Source of the DNA: Methanosphaera sp. BMS
Lineage (GTDB): Archaea; Methanobacteriota; Methanobacteria; Methanobacteriales; Methanobacteriaceae
Length of the DNA stretch: 64,000 bases
Assembly (NCBI RefSeq): GCF_003268005.1
Contig: NZ_CP014213.1
Span: forward strand, 434,001 to 498,000
Direction: 5' to 3'
The position numbers were made by a program, and so were the translations under genes. How positions within the stretch are numbered: the stretch's first letter is position 1; each line of letters opens with the position of its first letter. Shown in pieces: positions 1-8,833 of this stretch. Below the pieces are notes generated by a model that was not told where the DNA came from, searched no databases, and saw only the letters and a program-made list of their open reading frames with translations.

Positions 1-127
1 CATTATATTTTTTATCGCTAATAATGTTTTCATATGCTTTTTATTAATGCGTTATATCCTGTCAAGTTGAAGTAGGAATCATAAGGGTTTCTTATTAAAA
101 AAGTTGGGGGGTAAAGGGGTTGTTAAA

Positions 128-226
128 TATAGTTATAACTATAAGAAAGACTTAAAGTATACGATATCTTTATATAGTATGATGTTAAGAGTATTATTAA
201 AAACAATAAAAACCGACTGAAAGTCG
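128..226 (+). promoter_or_regulatory. Probable promoter/operator region of the TetR-CPBP operon
   Basis: The 299 bases before the first gene contain a perfect 16-bp palindrome (128-143, TATAGTTATAACTATA), a TATA-like box at 169-176 (TTTATATA) and a small hairpin at 214-226 (CGACT, loop GAA, AGTCG). A start site about 25 bases after the TATA box would leave a leader of roughly 100 bases that includes the hairpin. The palindrome lies just upstream of the TATA box, where an autoregulating TetR-family protein could bind. This is inference: an AT-only palindrome of this size can arise by chance. Bases 1-127 contain no gene; a G-rich stretch at about 104-119 is the complement of the C-rich tracts seen after several genes in this window. 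Confidence 0.4.
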
Positions 227-299
227 AAAAAAGATTGATGAAAATATGAGGTTAATTATGATATGAAAACCCCTAAATCTTTAATTAATGGAGGCAACC

Positions 300-914
300 A
301 TGAAAAAAGGTGAAAAAAGGAAACAGATGTTATTAAAGATTGCCTATGATATGTTTCTCACAAAGGGATATGAAAATACCCCCGTCGACGAAATCATAGA
401 AAAAGCACAAATAGCTAAAGGCACATACTACTACTATTTCCAAAGCAAAGAACAGATGCTCGAAGAAGTCATAGACATGATGATTGAACATGAGGCCGAA
501 ATGGCAGAACAGATTATCAGAACGGATATTTCAGTACCGCAAAAAATAGTCGGAATACTTACATCAATGAAACCTACCGAAGCAGAACAACCCATAAAAA
601 ACACACTTTTCCAAGAGGAAAATGTGTTAATGCACCATAAGGTTAGAAAAAAACTGATTGATACACTTACTCCACTTTTATCCGAAGTTATAGAAGAAGG
701 AGTAAATGAAGGCATCTTTAAATGCGACAATATACCTGAACGTGTTAAGATGCTCCTTATCATAAGTGATGGTACATTTAATGAAGCTACATTCAGTCAA
801 CGGGACATTGCAGTCTTCATAGACATGACTGAAAAACTTCTCGGAGCGGAAAACGGAACGATGAATTTCATATACAATCTGATTGATAAAACCGATATGG
901 AGGCGGTCGAATGA
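300..914 (+). CDS. TetR/AcrR-family transcriptional regulator
   Basis: A 204-residue protein with the typical TetR layout: an N-terminal helix-turn-helix (roughly residues 10-55, including the conserved AKGTYYYYF turn) and a helical ligand/dimerisation domain. I chose the ATG at 300 because GGAGG at 290-294 sits 5 bases before it; an in-frame ATG at 288 has no such site. The stop overlaps the start of the downstream CPBP protease gene by 4 bases (ATGA), so the two are translationally coupled and the regulator probably controls that operon. The ligand cannot be predicted. Length and fold are normal for the family. Confidence 0.9.
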   Translation: MKKGEKRKQMLLKIAYDMFLTKGYENTPVDEIIEKAQIAKGTYYYYFQSKEQMLEEVIDMMIEHEAEMAEQIIRTDISVPQKIVGILTSMKPTEAEQPIKNTLFQEENVLMHHKVRKKLIDTLTPLLSEVIEEGVNEGIFKCDNIPERVKMLLIISDGTFNEATFSQRDIAVFIDMTEKLLGAENGTMNFIYNLIDKTDMEAVE

Positions 915-1750
915 ACAATACAGGAAACTACAAATATAAGCCAGTACTCTTTTTTGTGATGGCATATGTTTTTACATGGATATTTTGGATTCCGGCAATC
1001 TATTTGCCAGAAAGCATCAGTCCATTACTCATGCTGGTAGGCCTTATGGCTCCAGCTATTGTATCTACAGTTTTCATTATGATGTCAAAATCAGATGCAC
1101 TTAAGCAGGACTTTAAGAATAAGATATTAGGCTTTTACAAAGTAAAATGGCTGAACGTACTTTGGGCCGTAATTGTATTTGCTATTGTTATAGTCTGTTC
1201 TATCATGTTGTCACTACCTTTTGGACAGTCGCTTGGCCAGTTTTCCTTCACTGAAGGCTTTTCTTTCACTGGAGTTGGAATAGCCGGAGCATTCATTACC
1301 ATTACGATTGCTTCGATAATTGAGGAAGTGGGATGGAAAGGATACTGTGAGGATTCAATCGGTAACTATATGAACTGGTTTTGGGAATCCATGATTTTTG
1401 GAGTGCTATGGTCTTTATGGCATCTTCCCTTAATCTTTATTTCGGGAACGTATCAGGCAGGACTTATGGTGAATCCTCTTTATGTGATTAACTTTTTCGT
1501 AAGTGGAATCCCAATGGGATTTGTTATTACATGGGTCTATCTTGAAAGTGACCGTTCGATATTGGCTTGCATGATATTCCATTTCTTCGTTAATTTCATG
1601 CAGGAGAAAATAGCGTTAACTCCAGAGACAAAGTGCCTGGAGACAATTGTGATAACTGTGCTTACAGTTATTATAATCATGGCTAAAAAAGACATGTTCT
1701 TCGAAACTAATCATGTCGGAAGACTACTTGAATACAGTAACAGAGATTAA
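911..1750 (+). CDS. CPBP-family intramembrane metalloprotease (CAAX protease-like)
   Basis: A 279-residue polytopic membrane protein with about eight hydrophobic segments. The CPBP/Abi signature is visible: the paired glutamates of motif 1 in EEVGWKGY (E138, E139, with Lys at the usual Arg position), motif 2 WHLP near residue 170, and motif 3 HFFVN near residue 223. Members are membrane-embedded proteases related to Rce1; in microbes roles include protein maturation, peptide resistance and immunity. It overlaps the TetR gene by 4 bases and has its own GGAGG site inside the end of that gene, so this is a two-gene operon. The substrate is unknown. Confidence 0.85.
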   Translation: MNNTGNYKYKPVLFFVMAYVFTWIFWIPAIYLPESISPLLMLVGLMAPAIVSTVFIMMSKSDALKQDFKNKILGFYKVKWLNVLWAVIVFAIVIVCSIMLSLPFGQSLGQFSFTEGFSFTGVGIAGAFITITIASIIEEVGWKGYCEDSIGNYMNWFWESMIFGVLWSLWHLPLIFISGTYQAGLMVNPLYVINFFVSGIPMGFVITWVYLESDRSILACMIFHFFVNFMQEKIALTPETKCLETIVITVLTVIIIMAKKDMFFETNHVGRLLEYSNRD

Positions 1751-1830
1751 TAAAATAAAAAGGTTATCTGAAGATTAAATTAGATTATAACTAGTTTACA
1801 AGGATGTTTTAAAAATAATCAAATAAAAAA

Positions 1831-1855
1831 CCCCTAACCCCCACATAACTCTTTT
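1831..1855 (+). terminator. C-rich tract followed by T-run, likely terminator
   Basis: A C-rich tract (CCCCTAACCCCCAC) followed by CTTTT stands out strongly in this AT-rich sequence about 80 bases after the CPBP gene. Similar tracts follow the adhesin gene and, on the minus strand, the gene ending at 43149. Archaeal termination uses T-runs; linking the C-rich part to termination is my inference from recurrence. Confidence 0.4.
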
Positions 1856-1962
1856 AATAAAATGGGTAACCTGTGAATATGTATAATAATTCGATTAAAA
1901 AAAAGATAATGTGATGCATATAAAATATGCAATAATATAAGTCAACAAATCATAATCGCTAT

Positions 1963-2571
1963 TTAAGTGATTGTTTCACCTTTAACCTCTTCAATCTGAT
2001 CATAAAGGAAATCCTCATCAATACCCAACTCATTAAACTTATCCTTCATATCCGTGTGGACACTTAAAAATGAATCGGCCTCCAACTTATATTCACTGGT
2101 CTTATTACTATAATCACTAATCTCCTTATTTTTATCTTCAATCAAAGATAAAGTTCTTGATGCTCCAATCTGACCATTCTGATATTGTTCATAAATATCA
2201 GAACCCTCCAACATAGTAGTATAAGTCCTATTTTCACTATTCAAGCGATTAATCTGAATATCAATAAATTCAATGTAAGATTCATTAGAAAGCTTAGACT
2301 TCAAATCCTGCAACATTAAAACTTCTTTGGAAGTAGTGTTAATTGATTCCAGGGTATACTCTTTAATGTCCTTATTTGACGGTGCGGTTTGATTTCGTAT
2401 TATATCACCCTTAGCATCACTTTTATTTTCAATGTCACTGATATTCTTAATACCATTATAGAATGCCTGTACTTCCAGATCATGCAAATATCCCGAAATG
2501 CCAATATAAGCTAGGGGAGCTATGATAATAATTAATAAAACTATAATTATCAACTTGTTTCTTTTTTCCAT
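1963..2571 (-). CDS. Membrane-anchored extracellular coiled-coil protein
   Basis: A 202-residue hypothetical protein. A short basic N-terminus is followed by one very hydrophobic segment (about residues 8-26, rich in Ile/Leu), then a charged helical region with many Asn and Ser residues. The layout suggests a single-pass membrane anchor with the rest outside the cell. The start is supported by GGTGAT placed 5 bases before the ATG. No catalytic motif or named domain is recognisable. It lies upstream of, and in the opposite orientation to, the TetR-CPBP operon, with no sign of co-transcription. Confidence 0.7.
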   Translation of the reverse strand: MEKRNKLIIIVLLIIIIAPLAYIGISGYLHDLEVQAFYNGIKNISDIENKSDAKGDIIRNQTAPSNKDIKEYTLESINTTSKEVLMLQDLKSKLSNESYIEFIDIQINRLNSENRTYTTMLEGSDIYEQYQNGQIGASRTLSLIEDKNKEISDYSNKTSEYKLEADSFLSVHTDMKDKFNELGIDEDFLYDQIEEVKGETIT

Positions 2572-2642
2572 ACAATATCACCATGTATATTTATGTGTAA
2601 TATATATGTACCTTTCAAATATTAAAGGTACAAGATTACTTT

Positions 2643-2831
2643 TTACACTTTGACATGTACCAACAATTTATTTTTACTTCCCAATTCAAATGAAGTTACA
2701 GATTCATGTTTGGTAAATAATTGATCCAAACGTAAATGTTCTATTCTCCCATTTATACTTTCCATGAAAAGTTTTAACATATTCTTACCAAACTCTTCAT
2801 TTTTCAATCTAGGGTATATCCTCTCAAAACA
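2643..2831 (-). pseudogene. Remnant of an unidentified gene
   Basis: Reading the minus strand from 2831 to the stop at 2643-2645 gives 62 open codons with normal-looking composition (for example the run NGRIEHLRLDQLFTKHESV), but the frame starts directly after a stop codon and the only Met codons are internal without a ribosome binding site. It looks like the 3' end of a decayed gene. I cannot name the family. The rest of 2572-2923 holds nothing I recognise. Confidence 0.35.
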
Positions 2832-2923
2832 TCAATAAAATACTGGAAATATATTTTAAAAATAAAATAACTCCTTATAAAATAAAGTGATGAAGTGGAT
2901 ATTTTATCAAAAAATCCAATCAT

Positions 2924-3334
2924 TTAACTCATATAATCCTGATATGTATTTCCTTTACTATCTCTGGTGGTTAATACATTAGTTTTAGGATTATATGATT
3001 CTTTTATCCCACCTTTTGTATCTATATGTTGAACACCATTACTATCAGTGTATTCTTTCACATAATCACCATATTGTGCCGAATAATGATATCCACTATC
3101 TGAATTGCTTTTCTTAGATGAGCTACTGGTTGTTTTTTTAGTAGTTGTTTGTGTGGATGTATTATTGGTAGTATTGTTACTTTCATTTAATGAAATATTG
3201 GATGAATTGTTCACAACAGTGGTATTATTTGAATCCGTAGAGTTACCATTGTTACCAAGCAAAATGGTAGCTGATATAACAGATACACATATTATTATCC
3301 CTACTGCTAAGATTAGCAAACTTCTTTCTCTCAA
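2924..3334 (-). CDS. Short Asn/Ser/Thr-rich membrane-anchored surface protein
   Basis: A 136-residue protein starting at TTG; the choice is supported by a strong AGGAGGT site 7 bases upstream. Residues 6-27 form one hydrophobic segment, followed by a linker made largely of Asn, Ser and Thr with several N-x-S/T sequons, then a Lys/Ser stretch and a C-terminal 55-residue domain rich in Tyr, Gly and Asp. Two others in the window (12833-13567 and 43149-43550) share the anchor-linker-short C-terminal domain design, but their C-terminal domains differ. Probably exposed on the cell surface and glycosylated; the function is unknown. Confidence 0.7.
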   Translation of the reverse strand: MRERSLLILAVGIIICVSVISATILLGNNGNSTDSNNTTVVNNSSNISLNESNNTTNNTSTQTTTKKTTSSSSKKSNSDSGYHYSAQYGDYVKEYTDSNGVQHIDTKGGIKESYNPKTNVLTTRDSKGNTYQDYMS

Positions 3335-3339
3335 ATGAT

Positions 3340-4276
3340 TACCTCCTAAGATTAAATGTAATATGTGTAAATATATATTTTTATCGTATATTAATTATTA
3401 CTATGATAATACACTCTCATATTTCTTTAATGTTTGTGTTTTTCATGAACAATACACTTATGACTACTCCACTAAAAATCACACAATTCACAAGTTTCTG
3501 AATAAAAAAAACAAACATCATTCTCAATAATCAAAGTCACAATAGATTCCATAACAAAAAAAGATATGAAAAAGAGGACATGGCTTGGAATGAGAAAAAA
3601 ATCATTGAAATATATGCTGAAAGACAAAAACTCTAACAAAGAAAGACATGCCACATGGAAGAGCAATATAAAAAATATGCTAGGAATCTAACTCTTCGAT
3701 TGTCCCTCAAAAGACAGAATGTCTATCAAAAAAATTAACCAACGTAATAACAGGTTACATATTGATTCAACCATGAAACTAAATATCGCATCCACATTAA
3801 AGTAGCACAAGAAAAAAATAATAATAAATACAATAAATAGATAAAAAAATGAATATACAATGTTAACTCTGACCAAATAACAATTGCAATATCTTCTAAA
3901 TATGATTTCACTTCTCTTCTAATGTAATTTAATCTTCTTTTTTTCTATATATTGGTTATTAAGTCATAACAAGTTTGGAAATTAATTTTCAAGAAAACGT
4001 ATCTTTTTAATCTGGAGAATAAGTATATAAACTTCAACATAGATAACATATAATTAGTAAAAGTCCATATTTCTATGGCTTTTGAAAAACATGAATTTAT
4101 TCTAATTGAAAGTAATAAACTCATTGTTCATAAAGATATTTGTATTACTTTATGTTCGAGAATATTGTTTATATGTAATTTAATGGGGATGAATCTCTAA
4201 AAAAGAGTATATTCAATTTATTTTCAAACAATTAATAATATAATTTTCTTAATGTAATGATTATAAAGTGATAACG
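3340..4276. other. Intergenic region without a supportable gene
   Basis: About 930 bases of AT-rich DNA. Short open frames on the minus strand (3472-3666 and 3688-3876) have hydrophobic, low-information translations and no ribosome binding sites, so I do not call them. On the plus strand 3540-3660 has scattered coding-like stretches broken by stops, possibly a decayed gene that I cannot identify. Confidence 0.5.
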
Positions 4277-4741
4277 ATGACGGAATTAAAATGTAAAGAA
4301 TGTGGAAGCACTGATATAGTTCAAGAAGGAACCCAATATCTATGTCAAGCATGTGGTACAAATTTTTCAGATGAAAACCTGAATCAAGACGAGGTTGAAG
4401 CAACAAACAATCAAACACCTCAACAATATGATGGCACAACACAACAATATGGTGCTGAACAGCAGAATACATACAATCAGCAGCAAGTACCTGCAAAAAG
4501 AAAAAGTATGATCATTTCAATGATATTATCAGTAATACTTGTAGGATTTGGATTAGTATATCTAGGATTTATAAAAAGATGGCTCGTTGCTCTAGTCATA
4601 TCTATTGTATTGTCAATATTGTTTTTACCCTTAGGTTTCATATGGTTTTTATACATGTTATATGACACATATGCATGTACTAATGCTATAAACAACGCTC
4701 AAGTACTACCTAAATTAGCTGGTTTCATTGACATGGACTAA
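4277..4741 (+). CDS. Zinc-ribbon and TM2-like membrane protein
   Basis: A 154-residue protein with a zinc ribbon at the N-terminus (CKECGS, then CQACG, residues about 6-25), a Gln/Asn/Thr-rich linker (about 30-75), and two or three hydrophobic segments in the C-terminal half with a TM2-like pattern (GFGLVYLGFIKRW). Start: an in-frame GTG lies at 4268, but AGTGAT at 4267-4272 is correctly placed to serve the ATG at 4277, which I prefer. It stands alone between long non-coding stretches. Its function is unknown; small zinc-ribbon membrane proteins of this kind are common in methanogens. Confidence 0.8.
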   Translation: MTELKCKECGSTDIVQEGTQYLCQACGTNFSDENLNQDEVEATNNQTPQQYDGTTQQYGAEQQNTYNQQQVPAKRKSMIISMILSVILVGFGLVYLGFIKRWLVALVISIVLSILFLPLGFIWFLYMLYDTYACTNAINNAQVLPKLAGFIDMD

Positions 4742-4853
4742 AGTTTATAAATTACCTTTTTTTAAATTTTTTTATCATTTTTTTCAACACCAAATATGGA
4801 TTTTTTCGTGACATAATTTTAAATTAAGTGTATGTATATATTGAAATTTCATA

Positions 4854-4930
4854 TTTTTAATCGACTCGATTTTTGATAATTTGATTTTATTAATCTAATG
4901 TTAACATCGTACCGATTAAAATCTACTTTT
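4854..4930 (+). repeat. 77-nt dispersed intergenic repeat, copy A
   Basis: Begins TTTTTAATC and ends TACTTTT, exactly 77 nt, with ATTTT at positions 16-20. The ends can pair: TTTTAATCG (4855-4863) is perfectly complementary to CGATTAAAA (4913-4921). Three more intergenic copies of identical length occur at 7175, 32977 and 42851, all in the same orientation. A TATA-like stretch (TGTATATATT) lies about 15-25 bases upstream. The nature is unknown: a small RNA gene or a non-autonomous element are both possible. Confidence 0.6.
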
Positions 4931-5132
4931 AAAATTTTAAAGATAATGATTTATATTATAATATTTAATAAGTTAAATATTGAAATTATTTATCTAGTAT
5001 TTTATTATTTTAAAGTCGATATTGAATTTTTATTTTTTCACATAATCAATGTACATGTGTAGGTATCATTTTTGAATAAATATTGAAAATATTAATATCT
5101 TCCAATGAATAACAACTGAACTCCAAAAGATA

Positions 5133-5237
5133 ATGGATTCCAGTCAAGATGCAATAATTATATATGAAATATCGGAGAAATATTTAAATAGAGAACTAAT
5201 TGGAATAGAAATAAATCCGATGGAATTGATTACCTAA
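5133..5237 (+). pseudogene. Possible fragment of a DNA methyltransferase gene
   Basis: A 34-codon open stretch contains LNRELIGIEINP, which resembles the end of the SAM-binding region of DNA N6/N4 methyltransferases (a common form is NRxxIGIEIxxxY). There is no ribosome binding site, and coding-like sequence continues in other frames up to the IS630-type element at 5342. It may be a decayed methylase remnant, but the match rests on one short motif. The remainder of 4931-5338 has no gene I can support. Confidence 0.25.
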
Positions 5238-5389
5238 CCATCCTCAGTGAAAAATACATTTTCAATGGTGGACAATCATCACCCTATTTTCAAGGTTTTA
5301 TATTACTTATTTCTCAAGAATACGGAAAAATTTCGGTTTTATAGTAACTTACCAAACTTTTAATATATATGTTTTATATATATAATATT

Positions 5390-5872
5390 ATGTCAAGAAA
5401 AAGTGAAATTAATGTGGATAATAAAACTAATATTACAGAGATTAGAAAAGAATTAGCTGGATGTAAAGATACTGTAAGGTATTATGAACGTCTAATAGCT
5501 ATGGAATATATTTTAAAAGGTCATACTATCAAAGAAGCGTCTGAATTTGTTAATGTGTCATATAATACAGTCCATAGATGGGCTAAAATTTGTGAAAAGA
5601 GTGGATTAAGTGGTTTAAAACCTAATTTTGGTGGTGGAAGACCCTCTAATTTATCATTTGATCAATTAGTTGAATTGGACCAATATATAATGAATCATAA
5701 AGGTATGACCCAATTAGATGTATTAAATCATGTTAAAAATGAATACGAGGTTGAATATAGTTTAAAACAAATAGGGGTTATCGTAAAGAAATTAGGATAC
5801 AATTATAGTAAAGCATATCCTAGATTTTCTAAAACTCCCGATGATGCCGAAGAACAACTAAAAAAAACTTAA
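5390..5872 (+). CDS. IS630-type transposase, N-terminal frame (orfA)
   Basis: Encodes the DNA-binding half of the transposase: a helix-turn-helix at about residues 30-75 (GHTIKEASEFVNVSYNTVHR) followed by a winged-helix region. I place the start at the ATG at 5390 rather than 5369, because the protein then begins MSRKSEINV, matching MAGKSKINV in the second copy. The frame ends CTA AAA AAA ACT TAA. The heptamer A AAA AAA at 5860-5866 allows a -1 slip into orfB; the same sequence ends orfA in the other copy, so this is programmed frameshifting rather than damage. Confidence 0.85.
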   Translation: MSRKSEINVDNKTNITEIRKELAGCKDTVRYYERLIAMEYILKGHTIKEASEFVNVSYNTVHRWAKICEKSGLSGLKPNFGGGRPSNLSFDQLVELDQYIMNHKGMTQLDVLNHVKNEYEVEYSLKQIGVIVKKLGYNYSKAYPRFSKTPDDAEEQLKKT

Positions 5873-6705
5873 AAGAACATTATGTAACTCAAAAAGACAT
5901 AATAGTTTTATTTGACGAATCCTCATTTCAAAATCAACCTAATAGAATTAGAACCCTATATAAAAAAGGAACAAAGAATATGGCAATTGTTTCACCATAT
6001 AAATTTAAAGTAAATGCAACAGGTTCATTAACAATTAATGGTAAAAGTGATTTACTCACTACTCACTCTTCAACAGCTCCAGAAGTAGCTTTAGCATTAA
6101 TAAATCTTAGATTATCTAATATGAATAATTTAAATAACAAAGATATACTTTCAACAATAATTAATGATATAGACCTTTCTGAAGAAGAAGTAACGAAGGG
6201 TTTAAACTCTAAAAATATGCCCAAAGATAAATTCTTAGAACTTATTGGAAAAACACTAGATAAATATAGTGAAGAAAATTTAGAAACTATTGCAAGAATT
6301 TTAAGTAAAAAATGTAAAAGCGTTTCGACAGATAATGTCTCTAAAAGAAGAAATGAACAAAGAGAAATTATTCTAGAGTCAATTGATACAGAACTAGTTA
6401 GAGAAATATGTAATAAAGAAGACAGAATATGTTTAATTTTAGATAATTACAGCACTCACAGATCAAAATATATTCAAGAAGTGGCTAAAATATTGAATAT
6501 TACTTTAATTTATTTACGACCTTATTCTCCGCATTTAAACCCTATAGAACAAATATGGATAATATTAAAAAGAAAACTAAAACAATACGACTTAGAATCA
6601 GAAGAATTTCTCAATAATACAATAATCCAATCCTATGCTGAAATAATCAATGATAATCATGTCATTAATAACTGGTATGAAAAATATATACCAAAAGTTT
6701 GGTAA
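5866..6705 (+). CDS. IS630-type transposase, DDE catalytic frame (orfB)
   Basis: The catalytic half, entered by -1 frameshifting at 5866. The three acidic residues are visible: the first Asp in VLFDESS just after the shift, upstream of the first in-frame ATG (5980); the second in LILDNYSTH; and the Glu in LNPIEQIW (DDE_3 type). Because the first Asp lies before any ATG, the protein is active only as the orfA-orfB fusion. The C-terminus runs into the right inverted repeat. Confidence 0.85.
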   Translation, partial: NLKEHYVTQKDIIVLFDESSFQNQPNRIRTLYKKGTKNMAIVSPYKFKVNATGSLTINGKSDLLTTHSSTAPEVALALINLRLSNMNNLNNKDILSTIINDIDLSEEEVTKGLNSKNMPKDKFLELIGKTLDKYSEENLETIARILSKKCKSVSTDNVSKRRNEQREIILESIDTELVREICNKEDRICLILDNYSTHRSKYIQEVAKILNITLIYLRPYSPHLNPIEQIWIILKRKLKQYDLESEEFLNNTIIQSYAEIINDNHVINNWYEKYIPKVW

Positions 6706-6713
6706 GTTACTAT

Positions 6714-7085
6714 AATCTCATTAACTATATTTTCATTCCATACCTGGATATGGGTTACCTGCTTATTGTTGTTAATGAATGCTACCTGAATCCATGTACC
6801 GTCATGATACGGATACTATATGCACCATTGTATACCTTAAATCCGTGTTCTATCGGTGCATGACCGAAGGGATCCCAAACGACCAATATTACCTTTTGCA
6901 TAACTCCTCTAGGCGGAACGTGCCTTTTTACATCAACGCTATGATTGGTGTTTTGGAACTATTATTTGAAACAATTTGCTTCTCTTCTAACTCTTGAGCA
7001 TCATAAAATCCTCAGCTACGACAATACCCGTGAATACCAGTAATACCATCGCTGCTACTAATATTATAGCATTTCCTGTTCTCAT
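6714..7085 (-). pseudogene. Broken gene for a small secreted or surface protein, cut by IS630-type copy 1
   Basis: On the minus strand a strong GGAGAGGAG site precedes an ATG at 7085 that opens a good signal peptide (MRTGNAIILVAAMVLLV, cleavage likely near VVA-ED). The frame stops about 32 codons later; coding continues in other frames, giving YDAQELEEKQIVSNNSS, then a 49-codon stretch with VVWDPFGHAPIEHGFKVY, then VAFINNNKQVTHIQVW up to the element. After removal of the element and one TA the frame ends within 8 codons. So the gene carries at least two or three frame breaks plus the insertion. The original family is unknown. Confidence 0.5.
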
Positions 7086-7174
7086 AAAATTCTCCTCTCC
7101 ATTTAATAATTATTCTTGTTATTTATAAGATTGCTATAATAATAACTCATATATAAAAGTTATGAAAAAAGGTA

Positions 7175-7251
7175 TTTTTAATCCATTCAATTTTCATATC
7201 ATAGCCTATAATTTACGGGCTCTAAACGTCAATGGATCTAAGCATACTTTT
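7175..7251 (+). repeat. 77-nt dispersed intergenic repeat, copy D
   Basis: Starts TTTTTAATCCATT and ends ATACTTTT, again 77 nt. Its interior is most like copy C at 42851 and is more diverged than copies A and B; the terminal pairing is weakened. It lies about 100 bases beyond the 3' end of the esterase gene. A TATA-like sequence (ATATATAAA) sits about 20 bases upstream. Confidence 0.5.
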
Positions 7252-7354
7252 CCTTTTTTATCACTTCATTCCCACTCTGGCAGTATAATTAGCTTAATAC
7301 TCCATTATGTGTTCTGTATCATATTTTAATGATTTCTTTACATTTAAAGCTTAA

Positions 7355-8236
7355 CTACTTCTCTAAGATTACCTCAACAATATGTTTGTATGCATCCTTT
7401 GATTCCGGAACCAATGGATAAATCGGGTACACATGAGTCATGTTCTCACCGATATTCAATTGGGCATCGACACTGGCATCTTTCAGTTTCTCATAGAATT
7501 TGACGACATCAGGGTAGAATACTTCATGTGTTCCAACGAATAGGGTAGTTTTTGGAAGCTTTGAAACATCACCATATAACGGACTTATCCTGTAATCCTT
7601 CACATCCAATTTTCCCGCCCAGGTCTTGCCCATTTCACGAATACCATCCACTCCAAGCATGGGATCAAATTCAACCTCATCATAATCCCCGGACATTGAC
7701 ACGTCAAGCCAGGGAGAGATAGCAATCAGGTTAACCGGTTGAGTCAAGTCATTTTCTCCAAGATATTCACAAAATGCCACCGATAAGCCTCCACCAGCTG
7801 AATCACCCATTATTATGATAGGCTTATCCGTTTTTAAAAGTGATTCGTATAGTCTTGTTATGATTCCATAGGTTTCATCATATGTATGATTTGGAGCAAG
7901 TGGATATATTGGTGCAAATACCGTTGCATTGACATCCTTTGCAAGCTTATCACAGAATATGATGTGAGGCTTTCTAATCTCGTTTACATATATTCCACCA
8001 TGAAGATATATGACCACATGCTCGCTATCCGGGTTATCATTAAAGACTATCATCTGACAGCCATGAAGCGTTTTGCTTTCAACCTTGCTTTGATATAATA
8101 TCTTCGGCAATTTGTAGGTCTCATCCTCCTCTTGTGATCGCTGCTGCATATGTTCATCGGCCTTTTTGGCATCATCAACGTATTCGCGGTGCTTTTTATC
8201 CATTACCTTTTCCACAATCCTTGACATTTTTGACAT
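7355..8236 (-). CDS. Alpha/beta hydrolase, HSL (hormone-sensitive lipase)-type esterase
   Basis: A 293-residue cytosolic protein with no signal peptide. The oxyanion motif HGG (in IYLHGGIYV, near residue 80), the nucleophile GDSAGG (near residue 144) and the catalytic His in MTHVYP (near residue 267) identify the alpha/beta hydrolase-3 family. These enzymes hydrolyse carboxyl esters, often short acyl esters; the substrate here is unknown. GAGGAAT placed 6-7 bases before the ATG supports the start. The gene appears monocistronic. Bases 7252-7354 are non-coding. Confidence 0.88.
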   Translation of the reverse strand: MSKMSRIVEKVMDKKHREYVDDAKKADEHMQQRSQEEDETYKLPKILYQSKVESKTLHGCQMIVFNDNPDSEHVVIYLHGGIYVNEIRKPHIIFCDKLAKDVNATVFAPIYPLAPNHTYDETYGIITRLYESLLKTDKPIIIMGDSAGGGLSVAFCEYLGENDLTQPVNLIAISPWLDVSMSGDYDEVEFDPMLGVDGIREMGKTWAGKLDVKDYRISPLYGDVSKLPKTTLFVGTHEVFYPDVVKFYEKLKDASVDAQLNIGENMTHVYPIYPLVPESKDAYKHIVEVILEK

Positions 8237-8833
8237 AAATTATTCCTCAATAGTTATCTGTTATGATGTGTAATTTTATATATCTACTCATTTATATACT
8301 TGTCATCCAGGATTAGCCTTTAAATCTGGTAAATCAAGGGATATTTCATTTGTCAATCGTATTGGAGGTACCGTTTAATCCAAACAGGTCTTGAACAGTC
8401 AATATGAAAAACTCCCCCATATCAGCGTTATTATATTGTTGACATGCTTGAATAAGCATGATGAGGATCATCATGAATAGGTTCACTGATAGAAAATGAA
8501 ATCCAAATCACATTTCTACTATTAGCCTGCACGTAGAATGTGTACTGGAATGTAATCAACATAACATTCACATAAATATCCCATTGATTCTATGCATAAG
8601 AAAACAATGCTGACCGTAATATTATCCTGCATTATCACACTCATCCGCGTTGATGGAAAAAACGACTTCAGAATGCTTTCTAAAAAGCAATATTTCCAGA
8701 ATCACAAAAGCCTACTGAATTTAATATTGGATAAAAATAAGTATTAGTTAAGAAAAAACATTAATTAACTTATGTTATTCAAAATATAAGGATTCTAATA
8801 TTAAAAAATATAAACTTTAAAGGAAGATTGGAT
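8237..8833. other. Intergenic region with possible decayed coding sequence
   Basis: Nearly 600 bases without an intact gene, and visibly less AT-rich than other spacers here, which suggests former coding DNA. On the minus strand around 8400-8560 about 40 open codons can be read (including HDDPHHAYSSMST) before stops. No family could be assigned. The 3' end leads into the promoter of the adhesin gene. Confidence 0.35.

Larger units (their letters stand above)
5342..6712 (+). mobile_element. IS630-type insertion sequence, copy 1
   Basis: A 1371-bp element bounded by perfect 20-bp inverted repeats (TAGTAACTTACCAAACTTTT at 5342-5361 and its complement at 6693-6712) and flanked by TA dinucleotides (5340-5341 and 6713-6714), the target duplication typical of IS630/Tc1-mariner. 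It encodes two overlapping transposase frames joined by a likely -1 frameshift. The orfB stop codon (6703-6705) lies inside the right inverted repeat. Perfect ends and intact frames suggest recent activity. A second, divergent copy is at 19875-21254. Confidence 0.93.

Noticed and set aside
3472-3876. Two minus-strand open frames of 62-64 codons
   Set aside because: No ribosome binding site, biased Phe/Ile/Leu composition typical of AT-rich noise, and no recognisable motif.
6779-6997. Plus-strand open frame of 72 codons
   Set aside because: It lies opposite the broken secreted-protein gene, which has a signal peptide and a strong ribosome binding site on the minus strand.
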